64,000 bases of DNA from Chloroflexota bacterium (GCA_016235445.1 JACRLB010000015.1:62001-126000), one strand, 5' to 3'; positions 40,464 through 49,106 are shown, counted from the first letter of the stretch. Program-made: numbers and translations. The notes: generated by a model not told the origin, from the sequence alone.

Positions 40464-42479
40464 ATGGAAATGTACCCGCTCATTTCGGGAATTTTATTCC
40501 TGAATTTTTTTATCGGCCTGTGGCTGGCCTGGCGCAGTGGTAAAAAAAGTGCGCAGGGCGGGCAGGGCTATTTTGCCTTGCTCATGTTTTTGGCAGGTTT
40601 TTTCTCGCTAACGTATGGGTTGGAAATCATTACAACTTCGATCCCGCTGAAGATATTCTGGTTGAAACTCGAAAACATCAGCATTGTCACCATGCCGGCG
40701 TTGTGGTTCATGTTCTCGTTCGTGTACACCCAGCAGGCGCGCTGGTTTTCGAGAAGACATGTTGTTTTAATTTTCATCATCCCAACCATTACCCTGATCC
40801 TGCTGGCTTCGCCGTTCAGCTACCTCCATTATGCGTCGCTTGGATACGATGTCAATATGGGCCCCGTCAGCCTGCGGGGCGGCGTTTGGTATTGGGTGCA
40901 GATGATGCAGAATTATTTTTTGTTGACGCTTGGCTCTTTTGTGATTTTACGGACGGTTGTGCGCTCCCCCGGCATTTACCGCCGGCAAAGCGCCATGCTT
41001 TTGCTGGGGATTTTGATTCCCATTTTTGTCAATTTATATTACCTGTTTGGAAAATATCTTTTTCCGCAGACCTACATCCCCGTGGACTTTACCCCCGTTG
41101 CCTTTATGTTTACCGGGGTGTTGTACAGCTTTGGCGTTTTCCGCCTCAAGTTTTTGGATCTTGCGCCGATTGCGCGCGAGATCATTTTCGAAAAAATTCC
41201 AGAAATGGTTTTGGTGCTGGATGTTGAAAACCGCGTAGTGGATATTAACCACGTCGGGCAGGATTGGTTGAATGTGAAGCATTCCCAAATTACAGGCCAG
41301 CCCATCTCTGCGTTGTTGAAGGAATTGCCTGAACTGCTCGGGAATTATGGAGACGCCATGAATATCAACGAGACGATTAAGATCAATGCCGCTTCGCCTC
41401 TCGACCTGGAGCTGGTCATTACACCCCTGACAGATCCGCAGGGAGAGTTTGCCGGGCGCGTCATTCTTGCGCGTGATGTAACCAGCAGAAACCAGGCCGA
41501 CAGGCTCATCAACCAGCGCAATGAAATGATTAACCTGCAAAGCGCGGCGCTGAATGCCGCCGTCAACGCCGTGGTGATCACCGACCTGGGCGGGAAGTGC
41601 ATTTGGGTCAACCGCGCCTTCACAGAAATATCAGGCTATTCATTCGATGAGGCGTCGGGTAAAAACCTGTCCTTTTTGAAATCGGGCGCGCAGGACAAAT
41701 CATTTTATGAAAAGCTGTGGAACACCATCCTCTCCGGGCAGGTCTGGCAGGGTGAGATCGTCAACCGCCACAAGCATGGGCATCTCATTGTGGAGGAAAT
41801 GACCATCGCGCCGGTCTACAACGAAAAAAAGGAAATGACGAATTACATCGCCATTAAACAGGATATTACCAAACGGAAACGCATGGAAAAGGAATTGCAG
41901 GATGCAAACCTGCGCCTGCAAACCCAAATGCAGGAGATCATCTCCCTGCAAGATCAATTGCGCGAACAAGCCATCCGCGACCCGCTGACCGGGTTGTACA
42001 ACCGCCGCATCCTCGAAGAGGCGCTGGAGCGTGAGGCGGCGCAGGCCAAACGGAATGACTCCAATTTTTGCATTGCTATGATCGATGTTGATAATTTCAA
42101 AGCGCTCAACGACCGTCACGGACACCCCGCCGGGGATATGGTCTTGAAGTCGCTTGCCGCGATCCTGATTCATAACATTCGCCAGGGAGATGTGAGCTGT
42201 CGTTATGGAGGGGATGAGTTTGCCGTACTATTATCGAATGCAACCATTGAAGGCGCCATGAAGCGGGCACATCAATGGCGGCGGGCATTCCAAATGCTGC
42301 AAAAAAGCTTTAACGGGCAGACCTTACAAGTCACACTTTCCATTGGAATCGCATCCTACCCCCAGCATGGGCCGGATGGACAAAAGGTATTGGAAGCCGC
42401 TGACAAAGCATTGTATGAATCCAAAGCGGGGGGGAAAAACCGCGTGACAATCTACGACGAAGAATTAGACAAGAATTAA
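40464..42479 (+). CDS. 7TM-PAS-PAS-GGDEF diguanylate cyclase
   Basis: A 671-residue membrane cyclase. Residues 1-230 hold about seven transmembrane segments of the histidine-kinase N-terminal 7TM type. Two PAS domains follow (about 235-345 and 365-480; ITDLGGKCIWVNRAFTEISG, RHKHGHLIVEEMTIAPVY), then a short coiled coil and the GGDEF domain (about 505-665). The active site is intact (RYGGDEFAVLL), and an RQGD five residues before it matches the inhibitory I-site. It should make cyclic di-GMP in response to a signal read by the 7TM or PAS parts. The start at ATG 40464 has no Shine-Dalgarno but a -10 box close by. Confidence 0.92.
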   Translation: MEMYPLISGILFLNFFIGLWLAWRSGKKSAQGGQGYFALLMFLAGFFSLTYGLEIITTSIPLKIFWLKLENISIVTMPALWFMFSFVYTQQARWFSRRHVVLIFIIPTITLILLASPFSYLHYASLGYDVNMGPVSLRGGVWYWVQMMQNYFLLTLGSFVILRTVVRSPGIYRRQSAMLLLGILIPIFVNLYYLFGKYLFPQTYIPVDFTPVAFMFTGVLYSFGVFRLKFLDLAPIAREIIFEKIPEMVLVLDVENRVVDINHVGQDWLNVKHSQITGQPISALLKELPELLGNYGDAMNINETIKINAASPLDLELVITPLTDPQGEFAGRVILARDVTSRNQADRLINQRNEMINLQSAALNAAVNAVVITDLGGKCIWVNRAFTEISGYSFDEASGKNLSFLKSGAQDKSFYEKLWNTILSGQVWQGEIVNRHKHGHLIVEEMTIAPVYNEKKEMTNYIAIKQDITKRKRMEKELQDANLRLQTQMQEIISLQDQLREQAIRDPLTGLYNRRILEEALEREAAQAKRNDSNFCIAMIDVDNFKALNDRHGHPAGDMVLKSLAAILIHNIRQGDVSCRYGGDEFAVLLSNATIEGAMKRAHQWRRAFQMLQKSFNGQTLQVTLSIGIASYPQHGPDGQKVLEAADKALYESKAGGKNRVTIYDEELDKN

Positions 42480-42481
42480 CC

Positions 42482-42556
42482 AATCCCCAACATCTTGCTC
42501 ACAACCGAAAGCAAAATTCCGCCCGCAATCACGCTCCCCAATTGACCTGCGGTATT
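42482..42556 (-). pseudogene. Duplicated 3' end of the decarboxylase beta-subunit gene
   Basis: These 75 bases match 43813-43887 at 72 positions. They encode the last 25 or so codons of the oadB-type gene on the minus strand, with a working stop codon (the end reads K-M-L-G-I-G-stop). They lie directly after the cyclase gene, on the far side of the inserted nucleotidyltransferase pair. This indicates that the pair was inserted, or the tail duplicated, between the cyclase and the decarboxylase genes. Confidence 0.85.
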
Positions 42557-42570
42557 GACAGCCTGTAAGA

Positions 42571-42597
42571 ATACCTGATTTTTAAATCAGGTATAAT
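42571..42597 (+). promoter_or_regulatory. Palindromic operator over the -10 box of the nucleotidyltransferase pair
   Basis: ATACCTGATTT-TT-AAATCAGGTAT at 42571-42594 is a perfect palindrome, and TATAAT at 42592-42597 overlaps its right end. The placement is what an autoregulated toxin-antitoxin promoter would show. GGAGGG and ATG 42605 follow within seven bases. Confidence 0.6.
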
Positions 42598-43141
42598 GGA
42601 GGGAATGGTAATCACCTCTTTGTCCCGCAAGTCTGTTGAAATCATACTCCACGATGCCATACGGCGCGACATCACCACTGCCCGTCGCGCCGCTCTCCTT
42701 CAAATTCTGTGGAATGAACGCTACCTCACTCGCGCTCAATTAATAACCAGGGTTGAATACAGGTTGGGAAGGAACTGCTTTGGAACATTTGCCTGGGAGG
42801 ATACTTTTTATCGTGACATGCGTGTGGTTAAGCAGGCATTTCAAGTTGCCGATTCCCTGTTGGAATACAGCCGGAACAAGGGAGAGGCTGGTTACTACCT
42901 GCGTGGACAACCCGCCTTGTCACTCGAATTCAAGCAATTAGTGAAAGCCAGCGCCGCTGAGGTGGATCAGCGCCAGATTGATATTTATCGCCAGTTATCG
43001 CCCGCTTCGCGCTTTCGGCAGGGAAGCGCCATCAGCGACACGGCGCGGAACGTGGTGGCGTATCGCATCCGCCAGGAAAACCCTGAACTTACTCCGCAAG
43101 AAGCCAATCGAATGGCTTTGCAGAGAGCATACATGCCATGA
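42596..43141 (+). CDS. Partner protein of the nucleotidyltransferase (unknown family)
   Basis: A soluble protein of 178-181 residues. ATG 42596 lies inside the -10 box, so ATG 42605 is the likelier start. The N-terminal part may be a winged helix (ARRAALLQILWNERYLTRAQ, LITRVEYRL), and the remainder is helical (QRQIDIYRQLSPASRFRQGS). It overlaps the nucleotidyltransferase gene by 4 bases (ATGA). By position it would be the antitoxin or regulator of an AbiE/MNT-like pair, but I do not recognise the family and this is inference. Confidence 0.65.
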   Translation: MEGMVITSLSRKSVEIILHDAIRRDITTARRAALLQILWNERYLTRAQLITRVEYRLGRNCFGTFAWEDTFYRDMRVVKQAFQVADSLLEYSRNKGEAGYYLRGQPALSLEFKQLVKASAAEVDQRQIDIYRQLSPASRFRQGSAISDTARNVVAYRIRQENPELTPQEANRMALQRAYMP

Positions 43142-43728
43142 ATGAACAACCGTTGGACATCACCGATTTCCTCAAGCTAGTTCTTGAAGCCCTAGAATCT
43201 GCGGGGGTCGAATACTTGATTGGGGGCGCGATTGCGGAATGGGCTTGGGGAGAGCCGCGGGCAACTCAGGATTTGGACATTGTCATTAACCTTCCTGTCA
43301 AAGCCGTCGGCAGGTTTTCCAGGGAACTTGAGAAAAGAAACATGCTCGTTCCAACTGATATCATTTTGGACACGATGATGGAAGATCGTGCTGATATTCC
43401 GCTAAATGCGATCCACATATACAGCGGCCTCAAAGCGGACTTGTACTTAATGCGGGAAGGCGACACGCTGCGCCAGAGCGCGTTTCAACGCAGGCAGCTA
43501 GTGGATTACGGTCCGCCAATTGGAAAGGTTTATGTCCATTCCGCAGAAGATTTGATCCTTTACAAACTTATGTATTTGGGATTAAGCGGACAGCCAAAAC
43601 ATGCCCGCGATATTGCCGCAATTCTTCGGGCGAAAAAAGATCAGATTGATTTTGGATATATCGAAAAGTGGGTTGCTCAATTGGGGCTGGGAGCTGTTTG
43701 GAAGGAATTGTTGGATGGCGTTTTGTAA
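43138..43728 (+). CDS. MNT/AbiEii-like nucleotidyltransferase
   Basis: A 196-residue protein with the minimal nucleotidyltransferase core: VEYLIGGAIAEWAWGEPRAT followed by QDLDIVI, the G-G ... T-x-D-x-D metal site, a third acidic strand (LKADLYLM), and the helical region AEDLILYKLMYLG ... HARDIAAIL. This is the pattern of AbiEii/MNT-type proteins, some of which are toxins that modify tRNA. It is the second gene of a coupled pair placed between a duplicated fragment and a terminator. Confidence 0.82.
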   Translation: MNEQPLDITDFLKLVLEALESAGVEYLIGGAIAEWAWGEPRATQDLDIVINLPVKAVGRFSRELEKRNMLVPTDIILDTMMEDRADIPLNAIHIYSGLKADLYLMREGDTLRQSAFQRRQLVDYGPPIGKVYVHSAEDLILYKLMYLGLSGQPKHARDIAAILRAKKDQIDFGYIEKWVAQLGLGAVWKELLDGVL

Positions 43729-43761
43729 GCTGGTATAAGTTGCTGTTACTGCCTTAAGACT

Positions 43762-43807
43762 AAAATCAAAGCCACGGATTTACCACCCGCAGCTTTGATT
43801 TTTTTAT
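43762..43807. terminator. Terminator between the nucleotidyltransferase and decarboxylase genes
   Basis: AAAATCAAAGC (43762-43772) pairs with GCTTTGATTTT (43792-43802), followed by T's on the plus strand and preceded by A's, so it can serve both converging transcripts. Its T run reaches the stop codon of the minus-strand gene. Confidence 0.75.
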
Positions 43808-44943
43808 TACAAAATCCCCAACATCTTGCTCACAACCGAAAGCAAAATACCGCCCGCGATCACGCTCCCCAATTGACCTGCGGTGTTCGCTCCCATGGCG
43901 TGCATCAAGATAAAGTTATTCGGGTCTTCGTCGTTGGCGGTTTTTGCCGCCAGCCGCCCTGCCATCGGGAACGCCGAAATGCCCGCCGCGCCAATCAGCG
44001 GATTGATCTTGCCGCCTGAAAGGAAGCACATTAATTTGCCGAACAGCAACCCAGCAACCGTATCGAGTACGAAGGCAAACAACCCCAGCACCATGATTTT
44101 GCCTGTGTCCAAATTGAGAAACGCGGCGGCGCTCATGGTGGAGCCAATTGCCAGCCCTAAAAACAGCGTGGAGATATTGATGATCTCATTCTCTGCGGCC
44201 CTGCTGAGTCTATCCACCACGCCAGACATTTTGAGAAGATTGCCAAGCATGAGCATGGAGATCAAAGGCGTGGCTTCAGGGACGAGCAAGCCGACGACCA
44301 ATGTCAATATAACTGGAAATAAGATCAACGTCTTTTTTGAAATCGGTTTCGGCGCATAGTCCATTTGGATCATGCGCTCTTTTTTTGTGGTGAGCAATTT
44401 CATCAATGGCGGCTGGATGATGGGAATCAGACTCATGTACGAATATGCCGCCACCGCAATTGGCGCAAGCAATTCAGGCGCGAGCTTGGTTGCAACGAAG
44501 ATCGAAGTCGGCCCGTCAATTGCGCCGATTACGCCAATCGAAGCGGCCTGATTCAATGGAAAGCCCAAAAGAATCGCCAATATCAATGTGCCGAAGATTC
44601 CAAATTGTCCCGCCGCGCCGAGCAGTACCATGCGCGGCTGTGCAAGCAACGGCGAGAAATCAATCATCGCGCCCACGCCGATAAAAATCAACAACGGGAA
44701 TAATTCTGTTTTGATCCCCGCATCGTACAAAACTTTGGACATGCCCTCGGCGGCGGTCATGCCTGCCAGCGGAATATTCGCCAGCAAACATCCAAAGCCG
44801 ATAGGCAATAACAACACAGGTTCGATCTCTTTGAACACCGCAAGATAGATCAAGATCAACGCGGCCAATATCATCACCGCATTGCCGGGAGTGAAATGGG
44901 TGAAGCCTTTTAGCAACTCGGGTAAAAGAGAAATTAAATCCAT
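43807..44943 (-). CDS. oadB: Sodium-pumping decarboxylase beta subunit
   Basis: A 378-residue integral membrane protein of the OadB/GcdB/MmdB family, the sodium channel of biotin-dependent decarboxylases. Family segments present: LLPIGFGCLLANIPLAG, ELFPLLIFIGVGAMIDFSPL, GAAGQFGIFGTLILAILLGF, GAIDGPTSIFVATKLAPELL, GGKINPLIGAAGISAFPMAG and NFILMHAMGANTAGQLGSVI. It exports sodium ions while the carboxyl group is released from biotin. It is last in the operon carboxyltransferase-OadG-biotin carrier-OadB. Confidence 0.93.
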   Translation of the reverse strand: MDLISLLPELLKGFTHFTPGNAVMILAALILIYLAVFKEIEPVLLLPIGFGCLLANIPLAGMTAAEGMSKVLYDAGIKTELFPLLIFIGVGAMIDFSPLLAQPRMVLLGAAGQFGIFGTLILAILLGFPLNQAASIGVIGAIDGPTSIFVATKLAPELLAPIAVAAYSYMSLIPIIQPPLMKLLTTKKERMIQMDYAPKPISKKTLILFPVILTLVVGLLVPEATPLISMLMLGNLLKMSGVVDRLSRAAENEIINISTLFLGLAIGSTMSAAAFLNLDTGKIMVLGLFAFVLDTVAGLLFGKLMCFLSGGKINPLIGAAGISAFPMAGRLAAKTANDEDPNNFILMHAMGANTAGQLGSVIAGGILLSVVSKMLGIL

Positions 44944-44983
44944 AAGATACCTGTAACTTGTAACTTGTAACCTGAAACTCGTT

Positions 44984-45445
44984 TTACATCCACGAAGCCT
45001 CGCCCAAGTCCGCGAACTTCACCAGCGCCTGTTTGTGCGCCACGCTTTGTCCCGCGCTCACGAGCGCTTCGCTTACCGTTCCGCTATACACCGAGCGGAT
45101 GCTGTTCTTCATCTTCATCGCTTCGATGATCAGCACCACCTGTCCCGCTTCCACTTTTTCGCCGGGCTTCACAAAAACTTCGATGACCGTTCCAGGCAGT
45201 GGAGCGGTTAAGACATTGCCGCTTAAAGCAGGATTGGGAGATTGTGCGGCAACTGAAACAGGATTCGGATTAAAAGATTTTTTCTCCATCATCCTGCCCG
45301 CTTCCTTCTTTGTTTCAACCTGATTCACGTCCCCAGGCAGAATCTCAAACCGATCCCCATCCACGTGCGCGATGACGGGTCTTGCGTTGATATTTTCTAT
45401 CTCAACTTCATACGTTTGGTTGTTGACTGTGATTTTATATTTCAT
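44984..45445 (-). CDS. Biotin carrier protein of the decarboxylase
   Basis: A 153-residue carrier. The N-terminus (KYKITVNNQTYEVEIENI) matches the MmdC/GcdC start. A Pro/Asn/Ala-rich linker follows, and then the biotinyl domain (about 80-150: TAPLPGTVIEVFVKPGEKVE) with the biotinylated lysine in EAMKMKN. It carries CO2 from the carboxyltransferase to the beta subunit. Between it and oadB (44948-44975) lie short ACTTGTAAC tandem words. Confidence 0.93.
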   Translation of the reverse strand: MKYKITVNNQTYEVEIENINARPVIAHVDGDRFEILPGDVNQVETKKEAGRMMEKKSFNPNPVSVAAQSPNPALSGNVLTAPLPGTVIEVFVKPGEKVEAGQVVLIIEAMKMKNSIRSVYSGTVSEALVSAGQSVAHKQALVKFADLGEASWM

Positions 45446-45457
45446 ATAATCTCCAAA

Positions 45458-45488
45458 GACCTGACAGGTTATTAAAACCTGTCAGGTC
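45458..45488. repeat. Perfect 13-bp hairpin inside the decarboxylase operon
   Basis: GACCTGACAGGTT-ATTAA-AACCTGTCAGGTC lies between the OadG gene and the biotin carrier gene. It lacks a T run and sits within an operon, so it is more likely a repeat or an RNA-processing or stability hairpin than a terminator. Confidence 0.6.
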
Positions 45489-45498
45489 TGGCGCGTTC

Positions 45499-45876
45499 CT
45501 AATGCCTTCTAAAATTCCCTTTTTGCGAGCGTTGACTCGTCCGCATACCCAACTGCCATGCAGAGACGATGGCCGTGGGCGGCTCAGGCAACGGGTGCGC
45601 AGACGATATCTCCTGCTCCGCAAGCGCCACTGCCACAGCGATTGCGGCGGCTTGCAGTTTGTATCCTGTTTCAGGAACAGAATCAATTGCGGGGGAGTCA
45701 GAAGCGATGTTTACGCTGAGCGAAGCGCCGTCCTGAGCTTGTCGAAGGGTCGAAGCGTCTTTCTCAGCGGTAAATAATGTCAATAACACCATCATCAACC
45801 ACAGCAAAAGAATCGCGCCAAAGACAAGCCCCATGCCCAGGGTGGTGATTTGTAAGGAGAGAAGAAATTCATTCAT
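45499..45876 (-). CDS. oadG: OadG-family gamma subunit
   Basis: A 125-residue protein with a single N-terminal transmembrane helix (ITTLGMGLVFGAILLLWLMM), as in OadG/MmdD subunits, which help assemble the membrane complex. The C-terminus (AAAIAVAVALAEQEI, SAWQLGMRTSQRSQKGNF) fits the MmdD-like type. Residues about 38-52 (ASTLRQAQDGASLS) are encoded by a repeat with the TGAGC-GTCGAA cores, inserted in frame just after the membrane helix. Start ATG 45876 is preferred to an upstream in-frame codon. Confidence 0.82.
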   Translation of the reverse strand: MNEFLLSLQITTLGMGLVFGAILLLWLMMVLLTLFTAEKDASTLRQAQDGASLSVNIASDSPAIDSVPETGYKLQAAAIAVAVALAEQEISSAHPLPEPPTAIVSAWQLGMRTSQRSQKGNFRRH

Positions 45877-45926
45877 GTTTGTTCCAATTTTGTTGCGTGT
45901 TGCGTCAACGGAACACGCAACACGAA

Positions 45927-47480
45927 TCACACAGGGATATTCCCATGCTTGCGCGGCGGCGCGGGCGCGTACTTATCCCGGAGTGCCGACAGAGACGCGA
46001 TGATCTTTGGTCTTGATTCACGCGGCTCGATGATGTCGTCCACATAGCCTGTGGAAGCGGCGTAATATGGATTGTTGAATTTCTCGCGATATTCTGCCGC
46101 AAGTTTTTTGCGTTCTGCGGCGGGGTCTTCGGCAGTTTCAATTTGTTTCTTGAACAAAATATTTGCCGCACCTTCCGCGCCGAGGACTGCGATCTCAGCC
46201 GAAGGCCACGCGTAAGTGACATCGGTGCCAAGATACTTGCTGGACATGACGACATACGCGCCGCCGTACGCCTTGCGAGTGATGATGCAAATCTTTGGCA
46301 CGGTTGCTTCTGAATAGGCGTAAAGTAATTTCGCGCCGTGACGAATGATGCCGCCATGTTCCTGCGCGATGCCAGGCAGGAAGCCGGGCGAGTCCACGAA
46401 GGTGACGAGCGGAATATTGAAGCAGTCGCACATGCGCACGAAGCGCGTCATTTTATCGGCGGCGTCAATGTCGATGACGCCCGCCATAATGGCAGGCTCC
46501 TGACCGACAATGCCAACGCTGTGCCCGCCGATGCGAGCAAGACCAACAATGGCATTGCGTGCCCAATCGGGTTGAATTTCAAGAAAGGAATCTGTGTCGA
46601 TGATTTTTTCGATCACCTGATGCATCACGTATGGTTCCGTTGCATCCAAGGGAATCATGTGATTCAATTCTTCATCCATGCGCGAGAGTTCATCGCCTGG
46701 CTGGGCATACGGCGGATTCTCCACGTTGTTGGATGGCAGATACGAAAGGAAATGCCGCGCCATTTCCAGCGCGGCATTTTCACTTTGCACGCTCACATGC
46801 GCCACGCCGCTGACGGATGTATGTACGCTCGCGCCGCCCAGCGATTCTGAATCAATCACTTCACCTGTTACGGCTTTGATCACGTCAGGCCCAGTGAGAA
46901 ACATGAACGATGATTTCTCCACCATGATGACCATATCCGTCAGAGCGGGGGAGTAGGCCGCGCCGCCCGCGCATGGCCCAAGCATTACGCTCACTTGCGG
47001 AACCACGCCAGAGTATTGTGCATTGCGTCTGAAAATTTCAGCGTAACCGCCCATCGAACGCACGCCTTCTTGAATGCGAGCGCCACCCGAATCTATGAGT
47101 GAAATAAAAGGCACACCGTTGCGAACAGCCAAGTCCATCACACGGCAAATTTTGTGGCTTTGCATTTCGCTGAGTGTGCCGCCGTAAATTGTGAAATCCT
47201 GTGAATATAGATAAACCGTCCGCCCGTGGATCTGCCCGTAGCCTGTGATGACGCCATCCCCATAAAACTTTTCCTTCAGCAAATTCAACTCATCACCTTG
47301 ATGTGTGATGAACGGCTCGATCTCGTTGAACGTGCCTGGGTCCAGCAACAACTCAACCCGTTCGCGCGCCGTCAATTTTCCTTTGGCTCGCTGTTTTGCG
47401 TTGCGTTCCTCGCCGCCGCCTTCAAGGGCTTTGGCGCGCATCTTTCTCAATTCCAAAATTCTGGGGTCTTCTTGTGTCAT
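45927..47480 (-). CDS. mmdA: Acyl-CoA carboxyltransferase (methylmalonyl-CoA decarboxylase alpha type)
   Basis: A 517-residue biotin-dependent carboxyltransferase with two crotonase-like halves. Landmarks: LTARERVELLLDPGTFNEIE, FTIYGGTLSEMQSHKICRVM, IDSGGARIQEGV, MLGPCAGGAAYSPALTDMVI, FVDSPGFLPGIAQEHGGIIR, ITRKAYGGAYVVMSSKYLG and AEIAVLGAEGAANILF. With the following OadG, biotin carrier and OadB genes it forms a membrane-bound sodium-pumping decarboxylase, most probably acting on methylmalonyl-CoA. A propionyl-CoA carboxylase beta role is the alternative, but the OadB partner argues against it. Confidence 0.92.
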   Translation of the reverse strand: MTQEDPRILELRKMRAKALEGGGEERNAKQRAKGKLTARERVELLLDPGTFNEIEPFITHQGDELNLLKEKFYGDGVITGYGQIHGRTVYLYSQDFTIYGGTLSEMQSHKICRVMDLAVRNGVPFISLIDSGGARIQEGVRSMGGYAEIFRRNAQYSGVVPQVSVMLGPCAGGAAYSPALTDMVIMVEKSSFMFLTGPDVIKAVTGEVIDSESLGGASVHTSVSGVAHVSVQSENAALEMARHFLSYLPSNNVENPPYAQPGDELSRMDEELNHMIPLDATEPYVMHQVIEKIIDTDSFLEIQPDWARNAIVGLARIGGHSVGIVGQEPAIMAGVIDIDAADKMTRFVRMCDCFNIPLVTFVDSPGFLPGIAQEHGGIIRHGAKLLYAYSEATVPKICIITRKAYGGAYVVMSSKYLGTDVTYAWPSAEIAVLGAEGAANILFKKQIETAEDPAAERKKLAAEYREKFNNPYYAASTGYVDDIIEPRESRPKIIASLSALRDKYAPAPPRKHGNIPV

Positions 47481-47565
47481 GGGAATTCCTCTATGGTGAT
47501 AAATTTCACAAGTAGGAGTATATCATTCGAAGAAATTATAACCAGTGATGGAGGTCACACGGGAA

Positions 47566-47747
47566 ATAGGATAATGCGCACGCAAAGGTTGTCGGGGGAG
47601 GCAGATTGTTCGCTACGCTGTGAACCCCTCACCCTGCCCTCTCCCTGTGGGAGAGGGGGAAGTCGACACGGCGAAAAGTCTTCATACTTGGGGTGAGGGA
47701 GAAGGGTAATGCTGACAACCTTTGCATGCACACATAGGATAATGCGC
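47566..47747. repeat. 154-bp MITE-like element with 14-bp direct flanks
   Basis: ATAGGATAATGCGC occurs at 47566-47579 and again at 47734-47747. Between them is a segment whose ends are inverted (GCAAAGGTTGTC and GACAACCTTTGC). Its centre is a 'CCCTCACCCTGCCCTCTCCC ... GGGAGAGGG ... GGGTGAGGG' palindrome. The direct repeats look like a target-site duplication. The rest of the 354-base gap (47481-47834) shows nothing else of note. Confidence 0.7.
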
Positions 47748-47834
47748 TTCTTATTTTGCTGATAGTTGATTCTGGTTAATGGGCATTGCCTACCTTTGAG
47801 TTGATTCTTCATAAAAAGAAGATAGACAACGCGT

Positions 47835-49106
47835 CTATCGTCTATCGTCTGCAATAAAATGTTTTAGCGGATCTTTCACTAAAAATATAAGTATCGCGAT
47901 CACCGCAACAGACAATGTTGCTGAAATTGAAAACGTAGGCACGAATCCAGCCGAGTCCACGATCCAGCCGCCGAGGATGGGGGCGAGGATGGTGGCGGGG
48001 GCGGTGGAGGTTTGCGAGAGACCGATGTAAATGGGGCGTTCCGCTTCGTTGCTGAAATCCACCGTCATGGTCATGCTGATCGTCCATAGCGAGACGTTTG
48101 CCATGCCCGTCAAAATGAAGATGGGATAGAACCATGCGATGGATTCGGCTCTCCAGGCCAGCAATGCGCTCAGGAATGCGGCAATGCCCCCAAGGATGAG
48201 CATGGCGCGATGCCCCCATTTGTCTCCGCCCCAGCCCATGGCGATATTGGCAACGGTTTGAGAGATGGAGAGCGCCGCGGTGAGAAACCCTGCGGTGACG
48301 GTATCCATGTCGAATTCGCGCAGGGCGTAGATGATGTAGAACGAGAAGCCCATGGTGGCGAATTGGGAGAGGGCGCGCATAACCAGAAACCAGTTGAAAT
48401 TTTTATCACGGCGCAGGACTTTTTTGGCATCGTCCCAGAAGTGGGATTTTTCTTCGGGGATTATTTTTTCGGTGTCTTGCGGTTCGCGCGTTTGTGCGAG
48501 GGCGAACCATGATAAGGCGAAGAAAATGCCTGCAAGGAAGAAGCAGGCCGCAAAGTCCCAGGGAGAGGCGAGGTAGTCGAGCAGGTATCCCGCTCCAATG
48601 GCGGATATGCTGATGAAGAGGTTGGCAAGCCCGGCTTGCAATCCAAAAAATGTGCCGCGTGTTTCGGGTGGGATGATCTTGGAGATCATGGAGGTCCAGG
48701 CGTTGGCGGTGAATCCGCCGCCCAGCCCCTGCCAGGTGAGCAATAGCATGGTGAGGATAAGCCCGGCGTTCAAGCCGATAAACGGGAGGAGCAGGGCAAC
48801 GATGGCGAAACCAAAAAACGGGGCGCGTTCGTGGATGGTTGTCATCAAGACGGTGTGTTTGTACTGGCGCAAACGGGACACGTGACTGGCGGTGAATAGT
48901 TGCGGGAACAACCAGCCCGCCGAATGGATGGCAGGCACAAGCCCGATGAGGGTGGCGGAGTCTGTCATGGAGGTGACGAAGAGCGGGAGCACGGCGCTGA
49001 AGGAGGCAAAGCCAAGCGCCACGCCAAACAGACTGCCATCCCACAGGTTGACGGTTGTATTGTGTTCTAAATTTTTTCGGATGGTTTGTTCGATGGGGGA
49101 GAGCAT
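47835..49106 (-). CDS. Major facilitator superfamily transporter
   Basis: A 423-residue permease with 12 hydrophobic segments. The central cytoplasmic loop is charged (LAQTREPQDTEKIIPEEKSH), and the MFS loop-2 motif appears as MGWGGDKWGHRAMLILGG in the second half. GLGGGFTANAWTSMISKIIP lies in helix 4. The substrate cannot be told from sequence. It stands alone between two repeat-filled gaps. Confidence 0.88.
   Translation of the reverse strand: MLSPIEQTIRKNLEHNTTVNLWDGSLFGVALGFASFSAVLPLFVTSMTDSATLIGLVPAIHSAGWLFPQLFTASHVSRLRQYKHTVLMTTIHERAPFFGFAIVALLLPFIGLNAGLILTMLLLTWQGLGGGFTANAWTSMISKIIPPETRGTFFGLQAGLANLFISISAIGAGYLLDYLASPWDFAACFFLAGIFFALSWFALAQTREPQDTEKIIPEEKSHFWDDAKKVLRRDKNFNWFLVMRALSQFATMGFSFYIIYALREFDMDTVTAGFLTAALSISQTVANIAMGWGGDKWGHRAMLILGGIAAFLSALLAWRAESIAWFYPIFILTGMANVSLWTISMTMTVDFSNEAERPIYIGLSQTSTAPATILAPILGGWIVDSAGFVPTFSISATLSVAVIAILIFLVKDPLKHFIADDRR

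Noticed and set aside
45458-45488. Terminator inside the decarboxylase operon
   Set aside because: Perfect stem but no T run, and it lies between genes of one complex; treated as a repeat or processing hairpin.
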